The notes below the pieces were generated by a model, which saw only the letters and a list, made by a program, of their open reading frames with translations, did not search any database and was not told the origin of the DNA. From assembly GCF_002075345.1 (NCBI RefSeq), contig NZ_NAEW01000019.1, forward strand, positions 1 through 64,000: a stretch of DNA of 64,000 nucleotides, in the 5' to 3' direction. A program made the position numbers and the translations under genes. This document shows, in pieces, positions 27,601 to 36,356 of the stretch. Numbering within the stretch: position 1 is the first letter of the stretch; each line of letters starts with the position of its first letter. This stretch comes from Citrobacter braakii. GTDB lineage: Bacteria > Pseudomonadota > Gammaproteobacteria > Enterobacterales > Enterobacteriaceae.

Positions 27601-29005
27601 ATCTGAACTACGTGTTTATTTATCCGAACGTTTACCTGGATATATGGTACCGTCTTATATCTTACTGACGGATCATTTGCCATTAACCTCCAATGGAAAA
27701 ATCGATCGTAAAGCTCTTACGAACTGGGAGTGTGAGACCCCATCTGATAATATTGTTTACCATGAAGTACAGGATGCTCTTCATAAAAAAATTAAGGAGA
27801 TGTGGCAAGATGCGCTGGACATTACTGAGCTGAATATGAGTGATAACCTCCATGATTTGGGCGCTGATTCGCTAGTGATAGCCAGTATGGCAGGACGTAT
27901 ACGTAAAGAAATAGAAAGCGCTTCATCTATTTCATTTGACGTATTAGTACGTTATATGCTGAATTATCCTCAAGTTGGAGAATTAGTCGACTTTATCAGG
28001 GGCTCTGTTCCAGATGGTAACTTTAATTTAGATAAGGTAAAGGAAGAAAAACAAATTATAGAAAATGGAATGCAATTTGATTTTGGTGTGTTGACTCGTT
28101 ATGGGGGAGGTGATACAGGAATTTTGAGAGTCATTTTTCACGCGGGCTTAGGAACAATGGATTGTTTCCGTCCACTTATCAGGGAACTGGATAATCAACA
28201 AAAGGGGCGAGTAGTTGGAATTACCATTAAAGATGGAGAGCGTTATTGCGCATTACCTTCAAAACAGGTAATCGATACACTGGCGGAAGAATACACTAAA
28301 CATATTATTTCACAAGGATGTACTCACATTCAGCTTATTGGTTACTGTCTTGGGGGGCTTTATGCAATAGAAGTTGCCCGCAGATTAACTGAGCAGGGTG
28401 TTGATGTGAGTGATTTAGTTCTCATTAGCAGCCATCCAATTCTAATTGAAGTTGAAGATGATATGTTAATTGAACTACTCTTCATACCGAATTTGCATAT
28501 TAATCTGCAACAGACTGGGTTTAGTGATTTGCATATAGATAATGTAATTGATGTTCTTGTGAATATTTTCAGTAAAAACAATGGAAAGCTTCCGGCAGGT
28601 GCTTTACAGCAAACTGAAGGCGCGGTACATGCACTATTTTCTTTAATGGGGAGTTATACACGAGAACAACGTTTCGAAAAATATATTGAAGCCGTAAAGC
28701 GTGAAACAGGACAGGAATTACCTTTTGAGATGGCTCTTAATATGTTCAACGTATTTCGTCAAAGCTTTTTTGCTGCAAATTATTATCCTGCGCCCTATGT
28801 TGGCAATATTTGTTTTTTACTACCGGAAGAATCATCAGGGTTTGCACCACATATGGATGAAAGCACTCTTGATTACTGGCGTGATATTTGTCTGGGAGAA
28901 CTGGAGATTATACCAATTAAAGGTAACCATTTTTCCTGTATTGAAGACGGTAATGTGTCCGGTGTCGCAACTTTTTTGGAAGAAAAAATTACTAAAGGAA
29001 GATAA
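24686..29005 (+). CDS. Terminal cyclising NRPS: docking-Cy-A-PCP-TE
   Basis: 1439 residues. Residues 1-55 resemble a TubC-type N-terminal docking domain (LDRLNALGCHIWHEQGELHYRAP). Then Cy3 (D204xxxxD209), A3 (FDLSVYDIF, IWNSVP, LALLSGDW, LGGATEAAIW; code reads DLYNLSLIW, the known cysteine code), PCP3 (S1062 in LGADSL) and a terminal thioesterase. The TE elbow is GYCLGG with Cys1221 where serine is usual, and NHFSCIED near the end offers the histidine. Architecture resembles PchF without its embedded methyltransferase. It should add and cyclise a third cysteine and release the product. Docking presumably pairs it with PCP2 of the first NRPS. Confidence 0.94.
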   Translation: MQELESVKKFLDRLNALGCHIWHEQGELHYRAPKGVMTPEIIGQLKELKEVIIEWLVKEEKRHQWITDESNRYESFPLSDVQFAYLLGRNEAFGYGGVGCHLYLEIDYSRLDESRVKDVWNKLVIRHEMLRAVFDMRGSQRIIDVVPDLVIECKKGINSSSFEFLRNEYEQKLGHKIYEPDVWPLFDVALTQGPDSTVLHLSLDFLIADWASVRLLLAEFEMLYFNHDNTLNPPELTLSFRDYMFAVRRLREGAEWLRDRQYWQERLEQIAPAPQLPLRPVQAQTVHFTRHVARLGSDDWSKFKYHSAKAGLTPTVAVMTAYAAVLARWSSEKIFTLNLTVLNRFPLHPQIEQIVGDFTSVSLLSLNWSVIENFREHAMSLSRQLFDDLDHRFYSGVEVLRDLNRLRGGNAILMPIVFTSAIGLGNRDAPLRGIISGRGITQTPQVFIDCQAMDDSNGLHINWDVRDGVFPDGMIDDMMAAFQELLTSLATNENRWQQPAKINLPDWQQQMVRQMNNTLATLPEGGLYSRFIDEVLREPDAVAIIDSAGAMSYSELFDMARKFAWLLLERDCQQGERVAIRMYKGSTQVAAVLGVMFCGGVYVPVDWSQPNERRNVILDDAKIRLMLTDRENTDLPDDVVEISSALLETAGRMKNISFSEPESAAYVIYTSGSTGLPKGVVISHKAALNTVLDINKRYSVSAGDTILGLAQLGFDLSVYDIFGLLSAGGKIVYPEPERQRDPSHWATLIKQHHVTIWNSVPAQMQMLEEYLKMDFSGSLSSLRLALLSGDWVPSGLPDAVCERWPEIQLAVLGGATEAAIWSICHDYHGKVLYTESIPYGKPLNNQRFYVLDQHMMMCPVWARGELYIGGAGLASAYLGDADKTQQHFISHPESAERLYRTGDAGRYLPHGEIEFLGRVDNQIKIRGYRIEPGEIENTLTGFPGVKAAGVVLSNKSGGNKLLAVVQGNNIDLSELRVYLSERLPGYMVPSYILLTDHLPLTSNGKIDRKALTNWECETPSDNIVYHEVQDALHKKIKEMWQDALDITELNMSDNLHDLGADSLVIASMAGRIRKEIESASSISFDVLVRYMLNYPQVGELVDFIRGSVPDGNFNLDKVKEEKQIIENGMQFDFGVLTRYGGGDTGILRVIFHAGLGTMDCFRPLIRELDNQQKGRVVGITIKDGERYCALPSKQVIDTLAEEYTKHIISQGCTHIQLIGYCLGGLYAIEVARRLTEQGVDVSDLVLISSHPILIEVEDDMLIELLFIPNLHINLQQTGFSDLHIDNVIDVLVNIFSKNNGKLPAGALQQTEGAVHALFSLMGSYTREQRFEKYIEAVKRETGQELPFEMALNMFNVFRQSFFAANYYPAPYVGNICFLLPEESSGFAPHMDESTLDYWRDICLGELEIIPIKGNHFSCIEDGNVSGVATFLEEKITKGR

Positions 29006-29007
29006 TT

Positions 29008-30795
29008 ATGCGCGGATTTGAAGTTATCGCCCGTCTGGTACAATTATCTCCGGGGGTTAAATATCGTCTGTTAGCTGGTATGTTGATGAGTGGATTAGGC
29101 GGTATTATAACTGTAGTGGGAATGGGATGTTGCGGGATAGTAGTAAGCTTAGTGCTTAAAAATATCGTTAGCTCCGGGGAGTTGATTCCCTGGCTCACAG
29201 GAGCTTTCCTGGGTCTTACAGGTGGATATTTATTCCGTAGTATTGCTGAGGGGATGACACATGAAGCATCATTCCAACTGGAGGTGGTACTACGTCGCCA
29301 GTTAGTTGCTGTACTGGCTACGCTCCCACTGGGGAAGGTCCAGCAAATCGGGAGTGGTGGAATAAAAAAAATTATTCAGGATGATGTTAAGGGGCTACAT
29401 GCTGCTGTTGCTGATGCCACTCCGTTTGTGGGATTAGGGATAGGTCAACCCCTGGCTGCTGTTGTACTACTGGCGTGGGTACAGTGGAAACTTCTGCTGA
29501 TTGTCATTCTGATGTTCCCCATCGTCGCAGTATGTATGATGCTTATGACCCGTGATCATATCAGATTACGGGCGCAGTATAACCGGGCCAGCGAAGAAGT
29601 TAATGCTGCTGTAATTGAGTTTGTTCAGGGCATGCCGGTTGTTCGTACGTTTGATTCAGGTCGGGTTGCATTCAGTCGTTTCAGCAGAAAAGTCGAGGCA
29701 TTCAGTACGGCAGTATCTGAGTGGCTTGAAGTATCCAGACGTTCGGGGATTGCAAACAGGATTCTGATTGCACCATTACCAACACTAATGATACTGGCGC
29801 TTTTTTCTGTTCCTTTGCTTTGGTTCGGTGAAATTACTGTTGGTGAGCTGGTAATAGCTTTAATGGTTGGCACTTTGCCTGTTCAGGCTGTTATGCCCTT
29901 GATGTATCTTTCAAATATGCTCAATGATGCCAAGGCAGGAGCGCACCGAATTTATGATATTTTAACGATAGCTCCGTTATCTGAGCCTGAATTGGCGGAA
30001 TATCCTGAGCGTTATGACATTCAGTTTGAAGACGTAACATTTCGATACGATGATAATCGCCAGCCTGCGCTTAAAAATATCAATTTAACGATCAAAGAGG
30101 GGGAAACCTGTGCACTTGTAGGAGCCTCAGGTTCTGGTAAAACAACTTTAATAAGAATGATTCCCCGATTTTATGACGTCAGTAGTGGAACCGTACGTAT
30201 TGGTGGAACAGATGTGCGAAATATGGACAGCAGAAAGCTATTACAGCTAGTTAGCATTGTATTTCAGGAACCATTTCTGTTTTCTGGCAGTGTTCTGGAT
30301 AATATTCGTCTTGGTAACGAGCATGCCAGTGATGAGGAAGTTCAGGCGGCTGCTAAAATGGCAAATGCGCATGAATTTATTATCAATGAACTCAGTAATG
30401 GCTATCAGACAGAGGTTGGAGAACTGGGATGTCGCTTGTCAGGGGGGCAACGTCAGCGAGTTACCATTGCCAGAGCAATTCTCTCGAGTGCACCAATTGT
30501 AATACTTGATGAAGCCACTGCATTTACCGATCCCGAAGGAGAGGCGGAAATTCATCAGGGATTGGCAAGATTAATAAAAGGCCGGACGGTAATAGTTATA
30601 GCTCACAGGCTGGCGACTATCACTGGGGCAGATAAGATTTTTGTGATGGAGAATGGTCAGGTTGTTGAGCAAGGAACACATGAAAATTTATTAATGTCAG
30701 ATGGACACTATACTCGTCTGTGGGATCACTATAATCAGGCATGCCGTTGGGGGGTTCGTAATCGACAGGAGGGTGATAATGAAAAGGCTGTTTAA
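29008..30795 (+). CDS. YbtP-like ABC half transporter (membrane domain + ATPase)
   Basis: 595 residues: six-helix exporter-type membrane domain (to ~320) and an ATPase with GASGSGKTT, VFQEPFLFSGSV, LSGGQRQRV and VILDEATAFTD. Among exporter-fold ABC proteins, the YbtP/YbtQ and IrtA/IrtB pairs are known to work as siderophore importers, and the position at the end of a siderophore operon fits that group. It lies 2 bases after the NRPS stop and overlaps the next gene by 17 bp, so the two should form a heterodimer in the inner membrane. The D-loop reads ATAFTD in place of the usual TSALD, a mild deviation. Confidence 0.9.
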   Translation: MRGFEVIARLVQLSPGVKYRLLAGMLMSGLGGIITVVGMGCCGIVVSLVLKNIVSSGELIPWLTGAFLGLTGGYLFRSIAEGMTHEASFQLEVVLRRQLVAVLATLPLGKVQQIGSGGIKKIIQDDVKGLHAAVADATPFVGLGIGQPLAAVVLLAWVQWKLLLIVILMFPIVAVCMMLMTRDHIRLRAQYNRASEEVNAAVIEFVQGMPVVRTFDSGRVAFSRFSRKVEAFSTAVSEWLEVSRRSGIANRILIAPLPTLMILALFSVPLLWFGEITVGELVIALMVGTLPVQAVMPLMYLSNMLNDAKAGAHRIYDILTIAPLSEPELAEYPERYDIQFEDVTFRYDDNRQPALKNINLTIKEGETCALVGASGSGKTTLIRMIPRFYDVSSGTVRIGGTDVRNMDSRKLLQLVSIVFQEPFLFSGSVLDNIRLGNEHASDEEVQAAAKMANAHEFIINELSNGYQTEVGELGCRLSGGQRQRVTIARAILSSAPIVILDEATAFTDPEGEAEIHQGLARLIKGRTVIVIAHRLATITGADKIFVMENGQVVEQGTHENLLMSDGHYTRLWDHYNQACRWGVRNRQEGDNEKAV

Positions 30796-32512
30796 TCTTA
30801 TGATGTTGGTTGCTGGTGACTACGCGCCTCAATTCCGTAAGACTCTCATTTATGCGGCATTTGCGTCTGTATTACAGGCTCTTGCTTGTACGATCTGGTT
30901 GCCACTTCTTCATGAGTTATCCAGAAACAAACTTAATATCAGCCAGATAGTTTTTTGGTTGCTGGTTATGATTACTACGATTGTTCTAGAAGCATGGTTG
31001 AGAATTAATGAACAAAAGTTTACCTATCGTTATTGGCATAAAGTTATTGAAGCACGTCGAATGGCCCTTGGAAATATACTTTATGCGATGCCGCTTCAGA
31101 TGTTAAGACGCCGTGAAGCGGGTGATATTGCTGAAACCATAGGGGCTAATGTAATGATGGCTGCATCAGCAATATCTTCACTGTCTGTTATCTTTGTACA
31201 GTTAATTATTGTACCAGTGGTTCTGGTGGGTGTTATTCTTATTACGGACTGGAAAACGGGATTGGTTTTATTTGTTGCATGTATTGCCACAATACCTTTA
31301 GTAAGAAAAGTACAGAAGGATACTCGTTCAGGGTATAGTGATGTTGATGCTGCAGATGCCCGTAGTGCAGCATATCTCATTGAATACGTTCAGGGGCTTG
31401 CTGTTTTTAAATCTGTTGGGCAGGCAGGGGCTGCTGCTCAGCGGCTTGAGCAGGCATTCAGGAATCAACATCAATATCAAAGCCATACCCGAAAATCATC
31501 AGTATTATGGATTGCTGGCGGACAACTTATTGTTCAACTGGCTCTAGTATTGACTGTAGCTCTTGGTACGAGTCTGGTGGTTCATGCACAATTATCATCG
31601 ACCACACTGGCTTCAATTGTTGTAATGGCAGTATTTTTAAGTGAGCCACTGGGGGTTATTGCGACTATGAGCAAATTATTTGAGATGGCAGACACTTCCC
31701 TGGAGCGAATTCGAGATCTGTTAGCTGAACCCCCTATGCCGATAGTATCTAATTCAGAAAAAAAAGTCGTAAATCATTTTGATATTCAACTGGATAATGT
31801 GAGTTTTTGTTATCATGGCGGATCAGAGTTTACATTAAGAAATATAGACTTGATGTTACGTAGTGGTACAATGACTGCGTTAGTAGGTGCATCAGGTTCA
31901 GGGAAAAGTACGGTAACGCGACTACTAACCCGATTTGCTGACCCCCAGGAGGGAATTATTCAATTCGGAGGATATAACTTAAGGAATTTTTCACCCGAAG
32001 AACTAATGCGTTATATTTCGGTTGTCTATCAGGAAGTATGGCTATTTGATACCAGCATTAAAGAAAATATAGCCATCGGAAAGCCAGACGCAACTCAGAA
32101 TGAGATAGAAAAGGCTGCCCGACAAGCTAATATTCATGAAACGATAATGAAATTCCCTCTTGGATACGACACAATAGTTGGTGAAAGTGGCTGTGCATTA
32201 TCAGGTGGTGAGCGTCAAAGAATTTCAATTGCACGAGCTATTTTGAAAGATGCTCCGGTCATCATTCTTGATGAACCTACATCGGCACTGGATTCCGAAT
32301 CTGAGTATGCTGTTCAGAAAGCAATTGATGCTTTGGTATACAATAAAACAGTTATTGTTGTGGCACATCGCTTATCGACGATAGCTGGAGCTGATCAGAT
32401 TGTGGTGATGGAAAATGGACGTATCTTACAACAGGGTACACACCAGGAATTGCTTATCCAGGAAAAAAGCCGGTATGCGCGTATGTGGGATAGTCAGAAA
32501 ATGACAAGATAA
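30779..32512 (+). CDS. YbtQ-like ABC half transporter
   Basis: 577 residues, second half of the heterodimer. The frame is open from 30701 but ATG 30779 follows AGGAGGGTGATA and starts MKRLFNLM, so that start is chosen; it overlaps the YbtP-like gene by 17 bp. Six hydrophobic segments precede an ATPase with GASGSGKST, VVYQEVWLFDTSI, LSGGERQRI and VIILDEPTSALDSE. Its catalytic motifs are fully canonical, unlike the D-loop of its partner. It is the last gene of the siderophore block; no terminator stands out before the next gene at 32586. Confidence 0.9.
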   Translation: MKRLFNLMMLVAGDYAPQFRKTLIYAAFASVLQALACTIWLPLLHELSRNKLNISQIVFWLLVMITTIVLEAWLRINEQKFTYRYWHKVIEARRMALGNILYAMPLQMLRRREAGDIAETIGANVMMAASAISSLSVIFVQLIIVPVVLVGVILITDWKTGLVLFVACIATIPLVRKVQKDTRSGYSDVDAADARSAAYLIEYVQGLAVFKSVGQAGAAAQRLEQAFRNQHQYQSHTRKSSVLWIAGGQLIVQLALVLTVALGTSLVVHAQLSSTTLASIVVMAVFLSEPLGVIATMSKLFEMADTSLERIRDLLAEPPMPIVSNSEKKVVNHFDIQLDNVSFCYHGGSEFTLRNIDLMLRSGTMTALVGASGSGKSTVTRLLTRFADPQEGIIQFGGYNLRNFSPEELMRYISVVYQEVWLFDTSIKENIAIGKPDATQNEIEKAARQANIHETIMKFPLGYDTIVGESGCALSGGERQRISIARAILKDAPVIILDEPTSALDSESEYAVQKAIDALVYNKTVIVVAHRLSTIAGADQIVVMENGRILQQGTHQELLIQEKSRYARMWDSQKMTR

Positions 32513-32585
32513 TAAGTGAACTAGTATGAGCTGAAAGTGAATGGCATATTCAGTCGTATTAATGACAAATGATCGGAGGTTAAAA

Positions 32586-32804
32586 TTGTTTCCAGAGTAC
32601 AGAGAACTTATTTCGCGACTTAAGAATGAGGATGCTCATTTTACGGTGCTGTTTCAGCGACATAATGAACTGGATCACGAAATATCCAGGGAAGAGGCTC
32701 GCCCAGCGCCTGACAGTATCCGTCTGATGAAAATGAAACGGGAAAAATTACACCTGAAGGATGAAATGCATCGTATTCTTCGCTCTTACACGCCGGGAGA
32801 GTAA
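32586..32804 (+). CDS. DUF465 (YdcH-like) small coiled-coil protein, TTG start
   Basis: A 72-residue helical, charged protein beginning LFPEYRELISRLKNEDAHF. ATG 32541 opens a longer frame, but GGAGG at 32575-32579 sits 6 bases before TTG 32586, and the paralogue at 49572 starts with ATG at the equivalent position, so TTG is the likely start. It belongs to plasmid backbone rather than to the siderophore locus. Function of this family is not established. Confidence 0.75.
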   Translation: MFPEYRELISRLKNEDAHFTVLFQRHNELDHEISREEARPAPDSIRLMKMKREKLHLKDEMHRILRSYTPGE

Positions 32805-32832
32805 GACAACAGCCTCCCATAATGATACATAC

Positions 32833-32863
32833 GACCCCGTCTCCGGGGCCGTATAAAGGGGTC
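32833..32863. terminator. Hairpin between convergent genes
   Basis: GACCCC (32833-32838) and GGGGTC (32858-32863) can pair, with a smaller CCCCG/CGGGG type pairing inside. It lies between the DUF465 gene and the convergent regulator gene. There is no T run, so termination is only suggested. Confidence 0.4.
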
Positions 32864-33335
32864 AGTTACCACAGGTTCTTCGCGAACCCATCAGGGAGTG
32901 AAACAGGCTGCGCAGTTCCGGTGAGGCATTGCCAACATGACTGTGTTTCAGCGGTCTGTTTTTTGGTGCAACCGGTACAGCTTTTTCCGTGTCCCGGGTC
33001 AGTACCACGGCGGTCACCCTGATTTGATTGTGGGGGGCTGATGAACCTTCGTTACGGACAGCACGAACTTCGCAGGTGACGCGCTGGTTCCGCCGGGAGA
33101 TATAGGAGACCTGGAAGGACGCGCGCCGGTCATTGATACCAAAGGTTTCGGAAATGTCTGTACGACTGACCCAGTCGTTCTGTTGCTGCGCCCACAGGGC
33201 AATCAGAATGTAGAGTGGTTCGTCAGCATACTGCTGTAACGAAGGGGGGATAACGAACGTGTCATGGTTACTCTGGGCGGTTTTTTTCCTGCCACAGGCC
33301 AGTTCCGGTACGTAATTTTGCGGTGTGGTTTCCAT
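32862..33335 (-). CDS. CaiF/GrlA-family transcriptional regulator
   Basis: 157 residues from ATG 33335, which has AGGA 8 bases upstream (the frame extends to 33371 without support). The block PLYILIALWAQQQNDWVSRTDISETFGINDRRASFQVSYISRR is the helix-turn-helix region characteristic of CaiF/GrlA proteins, known for carnitine-gene and LEE-pathogenicity regulation. The C-terminal 60 residues are low-conservation and basic. Plasmid copies of this family are common and their targets mostly unknown. It faces away from the AT-rich 390-bp gap upstream. Confidence 0.8.
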   Translation of the reverse strand: METTPQNYVPELACGRKKTAQSNHDTFVIPPSLQQYADEPLYILIALWAQQQNDWVSRTDISETFGINDRRASFQVSYISRRNQRVTCEVRAVRNEGSSAPHNQIRVTAVVLTRDTEKAVPVAPKNRPLKHSHVGNASPELRSLFHSLMGSRRTCGN

Positions 33336-33723
33336 AATGTTTATTCCTGAACAAGTAGAAATAAAACTCACATGCTTTTATTTATAATAATGAGCGATAT
33401 AAATTCATCCTTTTATTACTAATAAGAAAAATATACAAAGGCATAATGATTTGTCATAAGGGATGCCTGTTATAGTTTGTCGGGCATCTGTTAATGATTT
33501 TAACTGAGAAGTTCCGTAAAAAAGTAAAATACGGCGTTTATGATGAGCGAATCATCATCTTGTTTAGTGTTTGTTTATTAAATTGAGTATTGAATGATTG
33601 CGTATTTGATATTTAACTCGCGGTTGCTTTATTTAATTTACGTAATCATTTGAACATTACCGCCAGCAGGTGTTAAGCATAACTTAACCATTATTATTAT
33701 GTTTATTTGAGAGGGAAATACCG
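33336..33723. other. AT-rich divergent intergenic region
   Basis: A 388-bp AT-rich gap between two divergently transcribed DNA-binding protein genes. It contains an inverted repeat GATGCC/GGCATC (33462-33488) that could be an operator, and several TATAAT-like hexamers. No ORF worth calling. Confidence 0.5.
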
Positions 33724-34242
33724 ATGGCTTTTTCCTGGACGGAAGAGCGGATTAATTACCTGCGGGAGAATGCCGGGAAACTGAAAGCCCGGGAAATTGC
33801 GGACGCTTTGGGTACAAATATTACAGCGGTACGCAACATGGCGGTCAGGCTTGAACTGAGCCTTCGGGTACCCGGATATACCCACGAACAGGTGGAAGCG
33901 GTACGCGAACTGTATGCGTCACAGGGCGATATTTCCGTCCGGGAAATCAGCAGACTGACGGGACTGACACACGGTGTCGTCAGTTATATTCTGTATGCCT
34001 CTGACCGGAAAACCCGGCCGCAGTACCACCGGGTGAGATTCATTGAGTTTGAAACGGAAGAAGGCGTGAGGCTCTTCGTTCAGGCTGAACTGGTGGATGC
34101 TCACCGTACCTGCACAGAATCGCTGACTGGCGGACAGGGGCCGCATGATATCTGGCTTCTGGACGGTACGCATTATAAGGGGAAAAACGTTTCTTTCGCT
34201 GAGCGGATAATGTCCGGGGACGACAGACGTCACAGGGCATGA
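33724..34242 (+). CDS. Hypothetical DNA-binding protein
   Basis: 172 residues. Two helix-turn-helix-like repeats are visible: residues ~5-40 (WTEERINYLRENAGKLKAREIADALGTN) and ~50-90 (VEAVRELYASQGDISVREISRLTGLTHGVV). The C-terminal part has a TH.KGK.VSFAER segment I do not recognise. ATG 33724 follows GAGAGGG. GC-rich backbone composition, downstream of the AT-rich gap. It is probably a plasmid regulator; no specific family name can be given. Confidence 0.65.
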   Translation: MAFSWTEERINYLRENAGKLKAREIADALGTNITAVRNMAVRLELSLRVPGYTHEQVEAVRELYASQGDISVREISRLTGLTHGVVSYILYASDRKTRPQYHRVRFIEFETEEGVRLFVQAELVDAHRTCTESLTGGQGPHDIWLLDGTHYKGKNVSFAERIMSGDDRRHRA

Positions 34243-34470
34243 CAGAATAGCAAATATGCGTACCAGTGACCTGTGATTAAAGTTAATTTACGTCGGGGTT
34301 TGTCCTTTCCCCCGATAGCGAACATCGGTATGACCTGTTATGTCGTATTCACTCCTCGCACGTTGATAAAACGGGCCCGGCTTCAGCCCCTGAAGTGGCT
34401 TCTTTGCCAACAATAAAATTTCATTTCCGGGAATACAATTTACGCTGGAGGCGTGCGCGTATTGTTCCCA

Positions 34471-36192
34471 GGGTCTTCCGCAACTTGGGTGGAATTCTTT
34501 AAGCCAGAGGGCTCATCACACGTCGTCTCAGTAGCTCGAATCCTGCCCGACCATACATCTGGCGTTTCAACATCTTCAGGCGATTTACATGACCCTCGAC
34601 AACACCATTACTCCATCTGCTGGTGATGGCTTCACATATAGCAGCTGCATCGGCTTCCATCCCCGTAGCGACACGCTGCAGTTCTGTTGAACCGCTTTCT
34701 CGAACACGGGTTAACCAACTGCTTAGCTGGGATTTATTTTTGGTTTTCAGGATCATGTAGAACTCCAGCGCCAGTTGCTGTGCTATTTTCAGCTGCGGCT
34801 CTTTTTCACACATCAGACCGATGAAGCGGGAGGCATAATTTTCTTCACCCCTGATTATTCGCCAGGGCATCAGCCAGCGGCTTACACGGGAAGCGGAAGG
34901 AAGTCGGGTGGTGGCAGTAACCGGTGGGAGCCAGCCTTTACGCCATCTGGCAACGGCATCCCTGACGATGGTTTCACTGCCTGTAAACCCCTTCATCACC
35001 ATTTCCCGCCATATCTGGCTGGCATTATAATTACCACTTTCACGTTGCTCTTCCATCCACTTTCGCCATGGGTCAAGAAGGCCTCGCTTTGGAGGCCGGG
35101 TCGATATTTCAGGGAATGCCCCTGACTGCACCCAGCGACTGACTGTTACGCGTGATAAGCCAGTGATGCGGGATATTTCCCTGAACCCACACCCCTTATT
35201 ATGCAGGGCCATAACCTCTGTCCAGCGCTGATGTCGTTTATTTCGGGTCTGCTGTTTAAGTCGTTCCGGACGACGGAGAGTTGGTGTCGGCACAGAGGGT
35301 TCTGGCTCAGGTGATTTCTTTGGTGACAACTCACTGGCAACCAGCCGTATCAGAGGCATATGTCTGTACATCATTCGTTCAAGCGCATCGCCAATATTTT
35401 TTAACAGGTGCCATCTATCGGCCACCTGTCTGGCCTGAGGTGCTCCTTCCCGGGCAGCCATGGAGTAAATACCTCCTCGATCGCGTGAAACGACCTGTAT
35501 CTCCGGGTATTTTTTAAACCATGCAGTCAGAGTGCGCTGCTCCCGACCAGGCAGTAGTACCAGAGGGCGATGCGTATCGAGGTTAACAATCAGCGTGCCG
35601 TACCTGTGGCCCCGATGCCATGCCCACTCGTCGATACCGACATGCCGGGTCCTGTTCTCCGTCTGCTCTGGAGCCTGAACGACCCTACGCAGCAACGTAT
35701 CCGGGCTGACCTGTATTCCTGAGGCTACCGCAGCTCGTCTTCCAGCCTCTCCGCCGGCAATGAGTCCCAGTTGATGCTGTAGATTTTGAAGTAACGCTGA
35801 AGACTGCTGCTGTGGACCTGCAAAAGGAGCCAGCGATTCCGCAAAGATTTTGCGTGAACAGGACGGGTTACGGCAGTACCAGTGCCGGACAGCAAAGATT
35901 AACCAGAGTGTCCGGCCGGAGCATGGGAGGTGTTGTATCCGTCGTCGACGACAACTATGAACAGAGCGGCTGCGTTTTAGACATTCAGGGCATTGCGCTG
36001 TTTTACGCGTGGCACGGAGATGGAGGGAGATCCCATCAGAGCCAGTAATTTGTCGGCTGGATTGCCATCCACAAGGTAGCTGCAAAAGTGTTTTAAGTGA
36101 GGTCATCTCGTCATCCATAACTTAAAACAGCTTAGATCTTTGTTAACTAAAAAGTTTCATTGATTTTCTTCCACCCAAGTTGCGGAAGACCC
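34471..36192 (-). mobile_element. Complete ISL3-family insertion sequence
   Basis: A 1722-bp element bounded by 24-bp perfect inverted repeats; the left end begins GGGTCTTCCGCAACTTGGGT and the right end is its exact complement ending at 36192. It holds one long transposase gene. The 8-bp flanks (TGTTCCCA and TCACCACG) differ, so no target duplication is left, suggesting later rearrangement across the element. Confidence 0.93.
34499..36118 (-). CDS. ISL3-family transposase
   Basis: 539 residues (or 535 from the second ATG). N-terminal zinc-finger region CPECLKRSRSVHSC..CRNPSC, then a helix-turn-helix region and the DDE core with HVGIDEWAWHRGHRYGTLIVNLD and VSRDRGGIYSMAAREGAPQA, ending with WSNGVVEGHVNRLKMLKRQMYGRAGF, a signature of ISL3 transposases. 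Frame is intact and both IS ends are present, so the element may still be active. Confidence 0.93.
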   Translation of the reverse strand: MDDEMTSLKTLLQLPCGWQSSRQITGSDGISLHLRATRKTAQCPECLKRSRSVHSCRRRRIQHLPCSGRTLWLIFAVRHWYCRNPSCSRKIFAESLAPFAGPQQQSSALLQNLQHQLGLIAGGEAGRRAAVASGIQVSPDTLLRRVVQAPEQTENRTRHVGIDEWAWHRGHRYGTLIVNLDTHRPLVLLPGREQRTLTAWFKKYPEIQVVSRDRGGIYSMAAREGAPQARQVADRWHLLKNIGDALERMMYRHMPLIRLVASELSPKKSPEPEPSVPTPTLRRPERLKQQTRNKRHQRWTEVMALHNKGCGFREISRITGLSRVTVSRWVQSGAFPEISTRPPKRGLLDPWRKWMEEQRESGNYNASQIWREMVMKGFTGSETIVRDAVARWRKGWLPPVTATTRLPSASRVSRWLMPWRIIRGEENYASRFIGLMCEKEPQLKIAQQLALEFYMILKTKNKSQLSSWLTRVRESGSTELQRVATGMEADAAAICEAITSRWSNGVVEGHVNRLKMLKRQMYGRAGFELLRRRVMSPLA

Positions 36193-36356
36193 TCACCACG
36201 TAGTACACCTTAACCTGCCCGCAGATGGTTATCTCACAGTTATGTCAGCAATGTTCGCTTTTGGCACATAGAGGACTTCGAAGCGAGCAATGGTCCAAAA
36301 GTGCCTGAACACCCCTGTCGCTGTATTCACCATAATACTTGGGTGACGAAGTCTAT

